Counted from the stretch's first letter, positions 31,939-43,958 are shown. The stretch: DNA of 64,000 nt from Apostichopus japonicus (GCF_037975245.1 NC_092576.1:4730001-4794000), one strand, 5' to 3'. Numbers and translations: made by a program. The notes: generated from the sequence alone by a model not told the origin.

Positions 31939-33485
31939 GTGATACCAACGAGGTTAATGAATCTGGAGAAACTATCACACAGTAAATACGCGCGTACGCG
32001 CGTACCATGTATGGAGGGTCATGTGATGTGTTCCAGGGTGGTACTAATATACTACTCTCCCTATTACGCACGATGATTTCACCTAACTAGTATAAAATGT
32101 GTTTGCGTGCTTAGAGCAGCAGACGACACCCGTTACCTAGCAATAACCGTGCCTGTAGCCTAACGTGATAGCTATATTCCCGTCGGCGTATTTTTTTTTC
32201 CTAGGAGGGTTAGGGGTAATTATCATATATAGGCGTATCCAAACCCTCGCGCATGCGTGTTACTCATAGACACGCGTTACTCATCGATCGCTGTAATACA
32301 CATGTGTGGGCCAGGTGTACGTGGGCAGTATGTACGCTGTACAATGCAATAGATCTCCGCTGTACAGTTTTACAATGCAGTTTGCCTTTTTGGCCAAGGA
32401 TTACCAAGTGAGAATTGAAGAAAATAAGTGAAAGAAGTACAAATTAAAGCTCGATCAAATCGTCACCCTCAATATCATCACATAATTATTTTTCATTTGT
32501 ACAATTAAACAATGATGCAAAGCAGATAAAGTACCGAATGACTGATAGTTCATAAAAGCAGGCTTAAGTTTGTATGTAGGCCTACTATATTAGTATCATG
32601 TACATGTTACACTTTACCGTAACATTAAAGTTTACCGTGAAACTAGAAATACATGTAATGTAGGCTAGCAGATTAACATTAACCAAATCATTAAATTAAT
32701 GTCAGTCGCGCACAATGATGACGACAGATGAAATCCGTACATTGTGTCTAAAATCTGGGTGAGAGAATTACTTTAGTTAATGCAATTGTATCGAGTAACT
32801 TTACATCTAGGGCGAGATTCCAGCTGAAGATTTTCGCAAGGATTGTCAGTCGAGCAGGTCTCCATTGTTGCACGAACGCATATACGTATACATGTGTGCA
32901 AAACGTGAATCGCGTCGCACACACTGTATGTACGACTACTACTACTAGCTATAAACTTTATACGAGTAACACGCAAGCGCGAGGGTTTGGATACGCCTAT
33001 ATATGATAATTACCCCTAACCCTCCTAGGAAAAAAAAAACGCTTCCCGTCGAGCAGCATTAGGCTCTGTTCCATGGAGAATTCCGTGGTTGCACTGAACT
33101 AAACATTTCCCCACATTTCCCATTTCTACATTCACTTATAGCGTGTGGTAATAACGTTAGGCCATATGAGACAAAGCTTGCCCCTAGAGCTGTATTAATA
33201 AGTAAGATTATGTAGAAAGCCTGCCTTCATTCAAGAGAATAAGGTTGAACGTTAGCATATTAGCACTATTTCGTAGGCCTGAAGTACCAGTACCTTCTTA
33301 TGCCGTTACTTCCCATGTCCGAACCAACCAATCTTTCACGAAGTCACTAACACTGTTCTCGAACAGCTACAGAGAAATATCAGTATAGTACCACCCTGGA
33401 ACACATCACATGACCCTCCATACATGGTACGCGCGCACCCAATTGACATGAATCCTCCAGATTCATTTACCTCGTTGAGTGATAC
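31939..33485. mobile_element. foldback element with segmented inverted arms
   Basis: Three segments recur in inverted order: 31939-31970 against 33456-33485, 31997-32045 against 33387-33435 (49 bp, identical), and 32191-32265 against about 32964-33038 (75 bp, one difference seen). The inner arm starts with a T run and CCTAGGAGGGTTAGGGG. The arms enclose about 700 bp of unrelated sequence with no domain. The right arm carries about 210 bp more between segments than the left. No target duplication was identified, so the outer ends are uncertain. A foldback transposon or an inverted duplication are both possible. Confidence 0.65.
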
Positions 33486-34700
33486 ACGTTACAGAGATCG
33501 TTCGTATGGAACGCCGCAATGACAAAATTAGTTTATCGCGAAAAACACGGTCATCCATTCGATAAACTGAGTTTACCGATCGAAATACAGAGTTTAACGG
33601 CGATGAACCCGGTTATCGAATTATTGCACTTATGACTTGCCATAAAGCTTATTTGCATTATTAAGCATATTTGAATGCCGATTTTTCTTCATATGTGTAA
33701 CTCAAACTGGCCCAGGCCAGTTAATTCCAGATAATATATGCTGAATAACCGTGCAGTAAGAATCAACCAATTTTACAATCACATCTAAGCCGAACGTTCA
33801 GCCGCAATTCGTGCTCTTATCGTATATCTCATGCTTCAACAGTCAGAGTTGTGCAAAAATGAATCGTATTCAATCCATGCAACATGTAAAAGGTTTTCCC
33901 GATTGATCGAACGAGATATATTCAAATGATGGGGTGAGGCTGCGTTCGGCAGTAACCGTCACAATAGTAACTACTTATCCTTCTTTACATATTAACGTTG
34001 CGTTCTCTCCTGGGTTCGTATCTTCAATTATCTTCAATCATCATCAGACAGTGATTAATGACTATTTCGGCTATGCTAGGTTTTTGGTGTGGGTGAGGAG
34101 GGGGGGGTGGGTAAATTTTCTGTCCTAATAGTCAGGCACATAGCGGTGTGATCGCTGTCCTGAGTGAGGGGAATGAGGGAATGAGGGGAGGGGGTGTCCC
34201 TTTTTTGTTTCTCGAAAAGGGCTTAGATGCAAAATGGTGCTATCATTAACATCGTTTTAAACTTCATTCGAGTACTGAAACTTTCCTTTTATAGTACCAA
34301 AACCTTGTGCATGGTCAAAAACTATCCGGTTTTATCAAATATGAAAACAAAAAAAGGATATGTGAATACAAATATATGGCCACTCAGAGAGACATTGCGT
34401 ACCGCACATATTTTTGAGGTGACTGTTTATTACATTCCCCCCTCCCCCATCATCGATTACATCCCCCAGGTTCGAGTACATTTATATTTTATTGTTCTTT
34501 TAGCTCCTTTTGATTTCCAACAAACTTTCTGTGGGGAGGGAGGCACTCTGCGACCCCCCCCCCCTCCCGCCTGCTACGCTACAGCGGCGTAGAATACAAT
34601 TTGAGGGTTCATTAGTGTCATTTGAGAGGAGAGGGGGCAGGGGATTATACATCCATGGTCTCTCCGAAAGGGAAAAATTCAAGTCGTCTGAGGGGGGGGG
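33486..34700. other. no gene recognised, G-rich tracts
   Basis: Runs of G at about 34098-34110 and 34180-34195 and runs of C at 34553-34565 make local composition extreme. Frames here are short and biased by these runs. Confidence 0.4.
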
Positions 34701-34711
34701 GGTCGTGGTTA

Positions 34712-34812
34712 AACGCATAGGCGTAGGAGCCTCATTTGATTGGGGGGGGGGGGCTGTAACGACTTGCCCGAAAAATATAAGCAAAATTTTTTCGCGCGCT
34801 TCGCGCACGTTC
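34712..34812 (+). repeat. dispersed G-rich repeat, copy 1
   Basis: Begins CATAGGCGTAGGAGC, has a G run, then CTGTAACGACTTGCCCG and ends with GCGCGCTTCGCGC. A copy in the opposite direction lies at 43866-43958. The mid part is related in style to the units ending CTCCTACGCCTATG at 40446 and 43517. Probably a non-autonomous element family. Confidence 0.5.
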
Positions 34813-35009
34813 TACATGTTAATGTGCATATTATATAGGCATCCATCAGTTATTACATCACCTGCCAATAACATAAAATCATTTTCCGTGTTATTATATT
34901 GGTTAGAATTATTGGGGAAGTCGTTACAATAATAATGATAATAATAATAATATAAGTTTAACCATTGAAAAACACATTACAAATTCTTCTTCTTTCAGTA
35001 GATGCCAGT

Positions 35010-35062
35010 GGCGGAGCTAGGGGAATTGGTCAGGGGAGGGGGGGGGGGAGAGGGGCGCTTTT
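35010..35062 (+). repeat. left part of an interrupted dispersed repeat
   Basis: GCCAGTGGCGGAGCTAGGGG followed by a G-rich tract and GGGGCGC. It continues at 38478 (CTAAGCGGAGCGCCACC) after removal of the transposon at 35071-38469, as shown by the uninterrupted relatives at 42895-43020 and 44085-44215. Confidence 0.6.
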
Positions 35063-35455
35063 GACACTATCAGAGCCGTATATAGAGAGAGTTTGGCCAA
35101 CTGGCGATTTGTGACGTCACACGCAAACCATGGGCATCAAAATAGGTCCAGTTGTCGTTACCAGTTGCGCGAAACACGAAAAACACCACACACAATATAT
35201 AGCAGCTTTGCACACAGTATGCGTTATTTAATGACATTTACGTTTATCTTCACACCTGAAATGCATAGAAAACTAGCTGAAAACCTGTCATTACACTTGT
35301 TTTATTTTACGCCTCATACTACTACTCCTACTTTAGTCATACAAACGAAAAGCACACATCACAGTCCTGGCTAGGCTAGATTACAGACGCACAACTATAG
35401 CATCAGGCCTACATTTATAGATCCTTCAATTAAATAAAGTAGGCCTACACATAGA

Positions 35456-35700
35456 ATGACAATTTATGCTTCACTGATCTTTTCAGGTTTGCCAAAAGTA
35501 GTTGTACCAGAGGTCATTGTCTTAAACTCCAGAAGTTACAAAGTAGGATTAATATTCGGCATAACTTTTTCTCTAAAGTCTAATACAAGGGTTGTGAATG
35601 GATGGAATGGTTTGCCTGAGAAGGATGAATTGCAAGTAGTGTGAATGGGTTTAAGAATGCTTTGGATGAGTACATTAAGCATTGTAATTGGGTATGACAT
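35456..35700 (+). pseudogene. LINE reverse transcriptase C-terminal scrap
   Basis: The segment RVVNGWNGLPE followed, in another frame, by SVNGFKNALDEYIKHCNWV and a stop matches the usual last lines of non-LTR retrotransposon ORF2 (WN-x-LP then SVN-x-FKN-x-LD). A frame change lies near 35638. Upstream LNSRSYKVGL also fits the same region. Too short to name the clade. Confidence 0.6.
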
Positions 35701-36390
35701 TTGATGTCCTCGGTTGTATTCCTCTCATATAGCCTTAGGGTCCTTAATGGGGACTTGAATGTCTCTCCTGGTCTTTTTTTTCTACTAAACTAAACTATAT
35801 ACTTGAGTGTAGGAGTTAGCAATAGTTGGGAGTCTGTGGGCAAACCTAAGACTGATATTGTGGTGTTAATTTCTCAGGAATGTACTTACTAGGCTATAGT
35901 AGGTGCAACAGATTGAATGGGTCTGTCGAGAAAAAAAAAACCTGCAACAACTGAATACTGGTGTATGTTGTAGCTTATGTATTTTCCATTAACATATATA
36001 CTATACGGTCATGTCCTTAATAAGGTTTCATGGATCACACTAACATAGTGTGCCTACTTGTCAGTGTTGTCAACTGAGCACAGGGCTGATGACATCATTC
36101 AGTTTGTTATTATGCAGACAGCAAATGGCCATAATGATAATTATTAATTGTTACTTATTCTTCATACTGCCCTTACTGGCCTTACCTGAACAGTGATGTA
36201 TAAAAACGCAAGAAGTCGTTAAGCTTTTCATTTAAGAATCGTTTCAGCCTGTCCTGTTTCAAACATATGATTGGCAGGTTTCCACGTTACATAGCTTATC
36301 AAAATGGAGCTGATCTGTAAAGCAAGAAAATCACACATATGCATGCATACAAACACACTCATATAACAATTTCTGAATATCTTTTCAGCT

Positions 36391-37130
36391 GCCCAAAGGT
36401 ACTGGAATGCAAGCTCTGTTGGACGAATTAAAAAACCCTCATTGTACTCTTTTATTATGGTCGGCGTAGCTGGAACCAGCAATGATGGTGATGTGGATTT
36501 GACAGTACCTAGACAAGAATTCAATAGCTGCTTTGTGTTGAAGTGGGTTCAACTTGCTCAATTCCATGACAGGATGACGACTAGACATCAGGATGAATTA
36601 TCTGTTGCAGAGCTCTATAAACCAGGCAGTTGTTAAAACATCCATTGGGTGACCCTCACAGTCTACCAGGCACTGCATCGCAGAAGCAAAATGAAGTGTG
36701 TGATGCCTTCTTCTTATGAGAGTGGAATGGTATCAGTGTGGCCTCTGTCAATTTGGCTTCAAGTCTTTGTTTTCTTGAAAGCTGAGAAGATCTTTCAGTG
36801 GTTTCACACTGACCTCTGTACTTGACAATTCATGTGTATTTGCCAGCTCAGGAGGAAGCCAGATTTTAATTAAATAAACCGATGCTGACTTTTTTTTGGA
36901 CATGTGGTACATCTGCAAGGAGGTGAAGGAAGCAGTTGGAGTTGCATGGATGTGGAATCTTGTTGATAGTCTGGCAGTCTTATCCACAGATTATCCCAAA
37001 GCTTCTCCACATTGCCACATTCAGAACTTATTACATTGATAAACTTGAAAATTGCAGGAATCTAACGAAGCACCCATCAAGGGAATTTGTTTGTATAATT
37101 ATTGAAAGCTGTGACCTTCTGATGTGACAG
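36391..37130 (+). other. unassigned frames inside the 35-38 kb transposon
   Basis: A frame from about 36395 to 36636 reads RYWNASSVGRIKKP and later VPRQEFNSCFVLKWVQLAQF, preceded by an acceptor-like TTTTCAG. A second frame lies at 36936-37127. They may be relics of the element's own protein or a captured exon. No domain is recognised. Confidence 0.3.
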
Positions 37131-38477
37131 ACTAATGTGAAATAAAGGGCAGTAGATTACCTTGTAAATGAACCTTGTTATTGTTTGATTGTATCTAATG
37201 TTTGCAAAATTTTAAGTTGCATGCTACCAATTGAAACATAATTCTTTCTCTATTAATGGGATATAAATACTTCTCCTTTTTATGTTAGGAGTTTTTCTTC
37301 AGAGCACATGTCACCTTTGATTTGTAAAAAAAGTCCTGAAATTCAGGGAGTTAAAATTTACTGTCTAAAGATAATTTAAAAAGATTTTTTTAACTTCAAT
37401 CATCAATGTGGGTGTCAATTAAGGGAATAAGGAGGTACTGATGCAACTTTGATAAATGATAGTTGACTGCATCCAAATTAAACCAAGGCCTAGGCTATAC
37501 TTTTGAAGAAGAAAAAATTAGGCTGAATTCATGTTAGCCTAAAAAGGCTAGGCCAATGCTGACAATTAACACAAACCAAGATCATTTAACCATTTGGGCA
37601 CTTGTTTATGGCATACTAAAAAGGGTCTATATAATTAGGCCTGTATGTGTACACAACCCACAAGTTGCCAATGAGTATAGACCTAGCCTAACTAGTTTAG
37701 GCCTAGGCTACTTTGTTTTCCTTAGACCTAGTTTAATTGGGCCTTATACTGTGCCATATTATGTAATGTGCTATAACAGTTGTAGTAATAGAAGGAATGG
37801 TCCAGGTCTAACTAAGCCCAGGCTTAACTTATGCTTCGGGCTAACTAAGGATTAGGGCTTTACGTGATGCCTAGAGGCTAGCCCACCCTTTTACATTAAA
37901 CTAAAAGTGATACTTTTTTAGGCTAGGCATAGCCTAGGCATACAATAACTAGGAATTAGGATAACTATATGTGCGACTGAAACTGCCATGCCTATGATTA
38001 GGAGAGCTGGCATAATGAAATCGAATTTGTGGATCGTAAAACGATAGAGAATAGCCATGCATGTAATTACAGAACCAGTCTGAACGTAAAATTCTCGCAT
38101 TGCTTGTACATTACTCGTATTACACTAGGGCCTATGGCTTGTATGGGCCTAGGCTACACAGACTTTTTTCATTAGATCTCCATCTTGTTCTTTCTACTTC
38201 CAAAAAATTCCTCCTCTTTTATGGTCAGTCGGATAATCAAACAACAATATCCATGTTCTGACCGATTGCAGCATCCCCAGCACCATTTCTTTCATAATTT
38301 CGTACTTTTTTCGTGTACACAAACGATAGTCTATACACTGTGTGTAAGCGTGTCGTCTGCTATCAAGTTTTCAAGTGGACCTATTTTACCACCCTGTGTG
38401 GGCGTTTTCCCTCTCGACCAATCCAAATCGGTTACATGGTTGGCCAAACTCTCTCTATATACGGCTCTGGACACTAT

Positions 38478-38611
38478 CTAAGCGGAGCGCCACCACAGGT
38501 TGGCGCGGAGCGTACAGAAATTTTTGAGTAAAGATACTCCCTAGATCGCCGGAAATGACCCTTTCCGGGCCTTGCTAATTTGCAGATAAATGAAGAATAA
38601 ATAGGTGTCAT
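38478..38611 (+). repeat. right part of interrupted dispersed repeat
   Basis: CTAAGCGGAGCGCCACC, then GGTTGGCGCGGAGCGTAC and ATCGCCGGAAATGACCC. Related copies are at 42911-43020 and 44101-44215. It is interrupted again at 38612 by the gypsy remnant. Confidence 0.6.
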
Positions 38612-39889
38612 TGTAGAGGACTTCACTTTTCTTAAATCTATCTCAAATCATCCATCAAAGCTCAACGCGATCCTTCCAAGTGGGCCGAGGTTTTGCCACT
38701 TGTTTTGTTAGGCATACGTACAACGCTTAAAGCCGACCTCGGGTGCAGTGCAGCGGAATTAGTTTTCGGTACTACTCTTCGCGTGCCATGTCAACTGGTA
38801 TCTCCTGTTCCTGACGTGAACGAGCTTGATCCTACAATTTTCGTCGACCGCCTGAAACGACAGATGGCCGATTTAAAACGGACCGACACCAGGCCAAATC
38901 AACGACATGCGCAGCAGTCCGACGATCTTCAGCACTGCACACACGTTTGGGTTAGAGTCGATTCAGTGAAACGTCCACTGCAACCTCCGTACCGAGGGCC
39001 TTTCCGTGTCATTTCCAGGAGGTACAAAACATTTGTATTGGACATAAATTGCAAACACGACACAGTGTCGATTGACAGGTTAAAGGTCGCGTATGCTGAA
39101 GACGACGAACTTGTGGAACCGACCGAACCGCTTACTTTGCCCTCGTTCGAGAACGACGAACTTTCAACCAAAACACGCCACTCGGACGATAAGCCCACCG
39201 GACTCATACAGCCTGACCCCACTCCAAAGACCGTTACGCGATCAGGTAGGCGGGTTCATTGGCCAGCGCGATATAGGTGAAGAACTGTGTACATATATGT
39301 TTTATATTACGTTTTGTTTTTCTTATCGATCACTCTTTTTCGCGAGTGATCTGGAAGGGGGCTATGTAGAGGACTTCACTTTTCTTAAATCGGAAGTGCG
39401 CCCTCATTTTTATAAGATTAATTACGATCGATAATCACTCTATCAATGTCATGACTAATACTAGGTCAAGAGACATTGGTTTCGATAAAACAATGGATGG
39501 TTTTATTCCGACGAACGATAAGCGAAATATTTCACACAACGATAGAATATATAGCTACTTACGACTTACGACTACGACTTGGATTACGATATTCAACGGA
39601 TCGACAACGCTTATACTTACGACGAAATTACGCTTAAACGGAAAACTTTTATTGTTTTTCCCTACTTTTATTCAACATCAAATCGGATATGTGTTGCCCC
39701 GCTTCCGGGTGAATTGTTTTTATGGATTAGGATTTTGATAGCGGAATTTGTGTTGGATTTTTAATTGGATCCTGTCTGTAGTATTCGTACGAGACGGCGA
39801 CCTAGCGCAAATAGGACTGTAGTGTTTGAGGTGAGTGACGTACTTTTATATTTCATATAATTTACCACCTAATAACCCTAGCGTCCAAA
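38612..39889 (+). mobile_element. internally deleted gypsy retrotransposon
   Basis: The first 27 bases of an LTR (TGTAGAGGACTTCACTTTTC...) at 38612-38638 are joined directly to the 3' part of pol. The same 27 bases recur at 39365-39391 as the start of the 3' LTR, right after a purine tract at about 39353-39364. So everything from LTR base 28 to late integrase is missing. The 3' LTR end is not certain: TCAT precedes the element at 38608-38611 and recurs at 39890-39893, but the LTR would then end in AA and not CA. Confidence 0.72.
38642..39280 (+). pseudogene. gypsy integrase C-terminus and pol end
   Basis: An open frame starting at the deletion joint encodes the end of an integrase: DPSKWAEVLPLVLLGIRTTL, then LGCSAAELVFGTTLRVP, then WVRVDSVKRPLQPPYRGPFR, and VSIDRLKVAYAE. 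It stops after TRSGRRVHWPARYR, a usual gypsy pol terminus. Catalytic residues are absent because the N-terminal part is deleted. It is a different lineage from the complete element at 2617-11878. It is higher in GC than its surroundings. Confidence 0.85.
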
Positions 39890-40078
39890 TCATCGCCATT
39901 TGTCAGAAAGTTGCACCAACAAAGTGTGAAAAATGTCAATAGGTATTTGAGAGCGCAATAAAAAAGTCAATAATCGCGAATAAGTAAAAAGTGGTAAAAA
40001 GCTGAAAAGGGCGCCAGTAGTCCATTTGAGTCCGTCAGGGGCCATCGCCCCTCTGACTGTATGGATGCTCTGCCACTG

Positions 40079-40446
40079 GTAGGTGCCCGAAAAAATTCTC
40101 AGCATATTGCCCGAATTTTCACCAAAATATTTGAAAAACACATTGCAAATTATTCTTCTTTCAGTAGGTGCTCGAAAAATCCTCAGCATAGACCTATTGC
40201 CCGAAATTTCACCCAAAAAATTGAAAAACACATTGCAAATTATTATTCTTTCAGTAGATGCCCGCATAATTCTCAGCATATTGCCGAATTTTTATCAGAA
40301 AAACCCAGAAAAACACATTGCATATTATTATTCTTCCAGTAGGTGCCCGAAAATTCTCAGCATATTGCCCGAATTTTCACCCCAAAAATTTGTTGATTGG
40401 GGGGGGGGGGGCTGCAGCCCCCCAGCCCCCCGCCTCCTACGCCTAT
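40079..40446 (+). repeat. tandem 85-90 bp units plus G/C-rich end
   Basis: Four units begin at 40079, 40164, 40254 and 40339, each starting GTAGGTGCCCG (or GTAGATGCCCG) followed by TTCTCAGCATATTGCCCGAA and AAAACACATTGCAAATTATT. The last passes into a G run and CTGCAGCCCCC and ends CTCCTACGCCTATG. A partial unit lies at 34959-35005, and an inverted relative with the same end lies at 43517-43620. Open frames here are repeat by-products. Confidence 0.85.
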
Positions 40447-41572
40447 GGTTAAACGTTCAAACAAACAACAACTTTATAATTTTTTTCATCAACATTTAAA
40501 GGCTTAACAAACACAACCGTGCGTATCAACCTTATTATTCACCTAGTTTTATCTAGGTTGAACATACTTCAGGATTTCCCATTTGAAGCCTGAATTGTGC
40601 AATTTTCTTCAAGAGGCACACCAAAGAAAAATAAACATTCAGGAAACCCAAGGTCACAGCCCTTCTTTAGGGTCTATGTCACAACAAATCATTCGGGGTA
40701 AAGGATTGGAATTTAGTCCCCACCTTTCCATAAAATTAGACTTTTTAGTAATTCTGTTGCTATAGCATTACGATTCCTTGTAAGGGTCACTGTATGGTTT
40801 CTGGATGAATGTAACCGGTGGTTTGACCTAATATAAAGCCGACATTCTGTAACGGCCCAGAGTAACGTGAATCCAGGACAATATTAAGTGGCTATCAAAA
40901 CCTTATCTAATATGATTAAGATTTTCAATACCATCAAAATTGGAACCCAAGGTTCCTGGAAGCCAGTCCAAACAGGCATTCTTTGTCAACACAGTCAATT
41001 CTGGACCTTCAAGAAGGGAAAATAAGTTTCTCCTAACATCACAATTCACCCAGGATTGCTTGTAGAACCTATGCAGTAGTATTCGTTCAAAGAACACAAT
41101 CCCTTCCCTAGTTGAAATCAAGTATGCCCTGCGGATCATAACGGTCTCCCAGTTCTTGAAGAGACCAAATGCTGGAAACAATCAAACCGATGAGAACGAC
41201 TTCCTCGCAGTAATGCACATATTGTATCACCCAGTAAAATTCCATCAGATTCTAAGGGTTTTAATACTACTGCATCAATGACATAACAATCCTGTCTTAC
41301 ACAACTTGAAATAAAATGACTAGTAATAAGCTCAAATTATTGGTTTGTACTCAAACTATTGTATATAGTTCCATTCGATTCTAGAGCATTGTGTGTTGTT
41401 AACTGTGAGATTTGACGATCTCACCTACAATGATAGTTGAAGCTGTGTGTCTCAAAATGAAACAGTGTTGGCAGGTTATTCATACTTTCAAATGGACAAG
41501 TGCCATAATTCACTATACTGCAGCACATATGGGTACATATGTGTAAAGATTCATTATAGTGTTGAGTCAGGG
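40447..41572. other. no gene recognised
   Basis: A minus-strand frame at 40903-41181 has no known domain. Otherwise short frames only. Confidence 0.45.
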
Positions 41573-41592
41573 AGCTGCTACTCTAACCTGGT
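41573..41592 (+). repeat. 20-bp CAGGGAGCTGCTACT motif
   Basis: CAGGGAGCTGCTACTCTAAC. Its exact reverse complement is found at 59006-59025, and the core AGTAGCAGCTCC forms a palindrome at 42726-42750. CAGGG ends are typical of hAT terminal repeats, so these may be ends of one small element family. Confidence 0.55.
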
Positions 41593-42175
41593 TGAGTAAA
41601 CAGGGTGCTGAATACAATATCACACACACACACACAAATTGGCTGGTTGTAATGTAAAAAACGAATAAAAATTTGAGTAAACTGCTGAATCAGAACCAAA
41701 TGAATTATTAAAATGATATGAATGGCTCATAAAAATGGAGATTTTTTAATTTAGTCTGAAGTACTTGTGCACTGCTTGCAGTCAAATTGAGAAAAAGTCC
41801 CAGTTGGGTACGTACAGTACGTTGTGCACTGTGTTGCAAACTGGCATTTGCTGTGGCTGAAATTAAAGTATAGTGGCAGATAAAGATAATCCTTTTCCTA
41901 CTGAAATCAGTCAAAAGCAGGTTTCCAAGACATCTTTAAGCCTTTTCAAGATTTCCACATTCTAAAATAACTAGATTGTGGATGCATTAACCACACCCTC
42001 AATCGAATAACAATGTAGACTAGCTGGATAACGCGTAATGCAATTTTGTCAGATCATTCCTGCCAGCTATAGCAAATATATTTATAAATTAAGAGATGTA
42101 GTTTGAAAGTTATTGCCTAACTATTTGACAGTTGTAAGTCTAGACCATCTGTTCAAATGTCATCGCCCTCGTCAT

Positions 42176-42268
42176 CATTATTGTTGTTGTCGTTGTTGTT
42201 ATTATTATCGTTGTAACCATTATTAATATTTTTCTTATTATTATCATTATGATCATCATTGTTATTAT
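42176..42268. repeat. interrupted trinucleotide repeat (GTT/ATT/ATC)
   Basis: A 90-bp stretch of mixed GTT, ATT and ATC triplets without a coding frame of interest. Confidence 0.85.
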
Positions 42269-43516
42269 TACATATAAATGTATATGTACCTTGGTTTTAC
42301 CTTATTGTACCACAGCCTTACCCTTAAATGTGGGATCGCTCGTAATTTCCTCTTAAATTCTGTCCTTCACACCACCCGATTCAAAAATAATATCAATACT
42401 ACCCTCTACAGGTTCGTCGCTGTTGTCTCGTAATATCTTAGCAATCCCGTATTTACGGCTAGTAAGCAATAAACGGGTTTGGTTACCTGAAGCGGTGGCC
42501 TTGGCGAAATTCCTGCATAGTTTCTTGTCTGTGGTAGTGTCAGTACAGGTCCCTGGTCAGTATAGTATCATGGAGCTATAGGTAGTAGCCTATGCGATAA
42601 ATTATTACGCCGCGTTTTCGTGTGTGCTGTGTGATAAAAAAAAAAAAAAACTCTGTGGTTTGTTTTACGATCATAACTTTTCACAACTAGTGGGCTGTAC
42701 AGTATAGGTGTAATAGTTTGACCAGTAGCAGCTCCGGGAGCTGCTACTCCAGCAGTTCCCTGCTTTTACTCTTTTAGGCCTACATGGTGAGCAGTATAAG
42801 TCCGAACTGTTCGGATGCCCTGGTTTCGTAGTTGATTCACTGATTTGGAAAGCTCTGCATGCTTTATGCAGGCGCGTATCCAGGATTTTCTAACCCGGGG
42901 GGCGCGAATTACTATCTAAGCGGAGCGCCACCTAACAGTTGGTGCGGATCGTACAAGAAAATTTCTGGTTTTGATACCCCCCAGATCACCGGAAACGGAA
43001 CTTCTCGGGCTTGAAAATGACCAACCAGATGTACACTTTTGCCTGAGAACCAAGTATTTCCCAAAAGTTTTTTCCATCCATAACCTTTTTGAAGTTTGTC
43101 ACCGGTCACACATCATATTCGACCTCATTGCATATAATATGGATCATTGCTATTGTAGGTGATTCTACGTCACCCACGTTTTAAGCCCATTATTTGTTCA
43201 GAATTTGAAAATTCAGATTTCTCGTGAATAAAATCACTTCAAAACATACCAATAATGTTGCACAAAATTCAATCTATTGACAACCAATATAGAAAAACCT
43301 CTTTCAACCCCTAACAGACAGGTCAAAATTGCACGAGTAGAGGAAAGTATGATGAAGAATGTTGGTCAGGAAATTTTTGAAAATTCAGACACAGTTAATT
43401 TATTGGTGTAGAAATATTAAAACCTCTTATAATGGCTATTATTAAATTTGGTTGAAGGAAATGAAAAATACCAGATATTTCCGATATCAGGTATATCGAA
43501 ACCGACCAATACACAC

Positions 43517-43620
43517 ATAGGCGTAGGTCCCGTAGGAGGCGGGGGCTGCAGCCCCCCCCCCCCCGCAACCAAATTTTTCCCCATTTTTTTTCGGGCACCT
43601 ACTGAAAGAAAAATAAATAG
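43517..43620 (-). repeat. inverted copy of the 40-kb tandem unit end
   Basis: AGGCGTAGG start, a C run with CTGCAG, then TTTTTCGGGCACCTACTGAAAG, which is the reverse of the unit and tail at 40339-40446. Confidence 0.6.
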
Positions 43621-43865
43621 CAATGAATAGCTTAAAAATTATCTCCTTGGTAATTGAAATAAAGTTCTAAGCTTGACCGACATTACTATTGTAAAAGAGG
43701 GTTTTGACATAAGTGGATCTGTATGCTTTTCCTCCATCTACATATGACATTTCGTTGTTAACATTAGCATCCGGCGGTATACTGTGCAACTTTCACGGAC
43801 CGTAAGGTACACGATGCCATGCAATGTAATGGCCGGTGCTTGCTTATATGATATTGGCATCGATA

Positions 43866-43958
43866 TGCTGAACGCGCGCGGAGCGCAAAAAAATTTGTGG
43901 CTTTTTTTTCGGGCAAGTCATTACAGCCCCCAAATCCAATTGGGCTCCTACGCCTTTG
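43866..43958 (-). repeat. dispersed G-rich repeat, inverted copy
   Basis: GCTGAACGCGCGCGGAGCGC, then TCGGGCAAGTCATTACAG and CTCCTACGCC. It is the reverse of the copy at 34712-34812. Confidence 0.6.

Larger units (their letters stand above)
35071..38469. mobile_element. DNA transposon, 31-bp TIRs, 8-bp duplication
   Basis: Perfect 31-bp terminal inverted repeats beginning CAGAGCCGTATATAGAGAGA lie at 35071-35101 and 38439-38469. They are flanked by an exact 8-bp target duplication, GACACTAT, at 35063-35070 and 38470-38477. The 8-bp duplication fits hAT or P; the 31-bp repeat length and CA start recall P elements, but the family is not proven. The 3.4-kb interior holds a LINE scrap (35456-35700), unassigned frames at 36391-37130 and a TAGGCCTAGGC-rich part at 37480-37960. 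No transposase domain is recognised, so it is probably non-autonomous or decayed. It is inserted in a dispersed G-rich repeat. Confidence 0.88.

Noticed and set aside
34500-34932. overlapping frames on both strands near 34.5-34.9 kb
   Set aside because: They result from long G and C runs; no codon structure or domain.
39864-39893. exact 3' end of the deleted gypsy LTR from the TCAT match
   Set aside because: The TCAT pair would make the LTR end in AA instead of CA; the end is therefore given only approximately.
40061-40499. frames of 93-138 residues near 40.1-40.5 kb
   Set aside because: Repeat by-products: the same tandem unit is read in different frames and in both directions.
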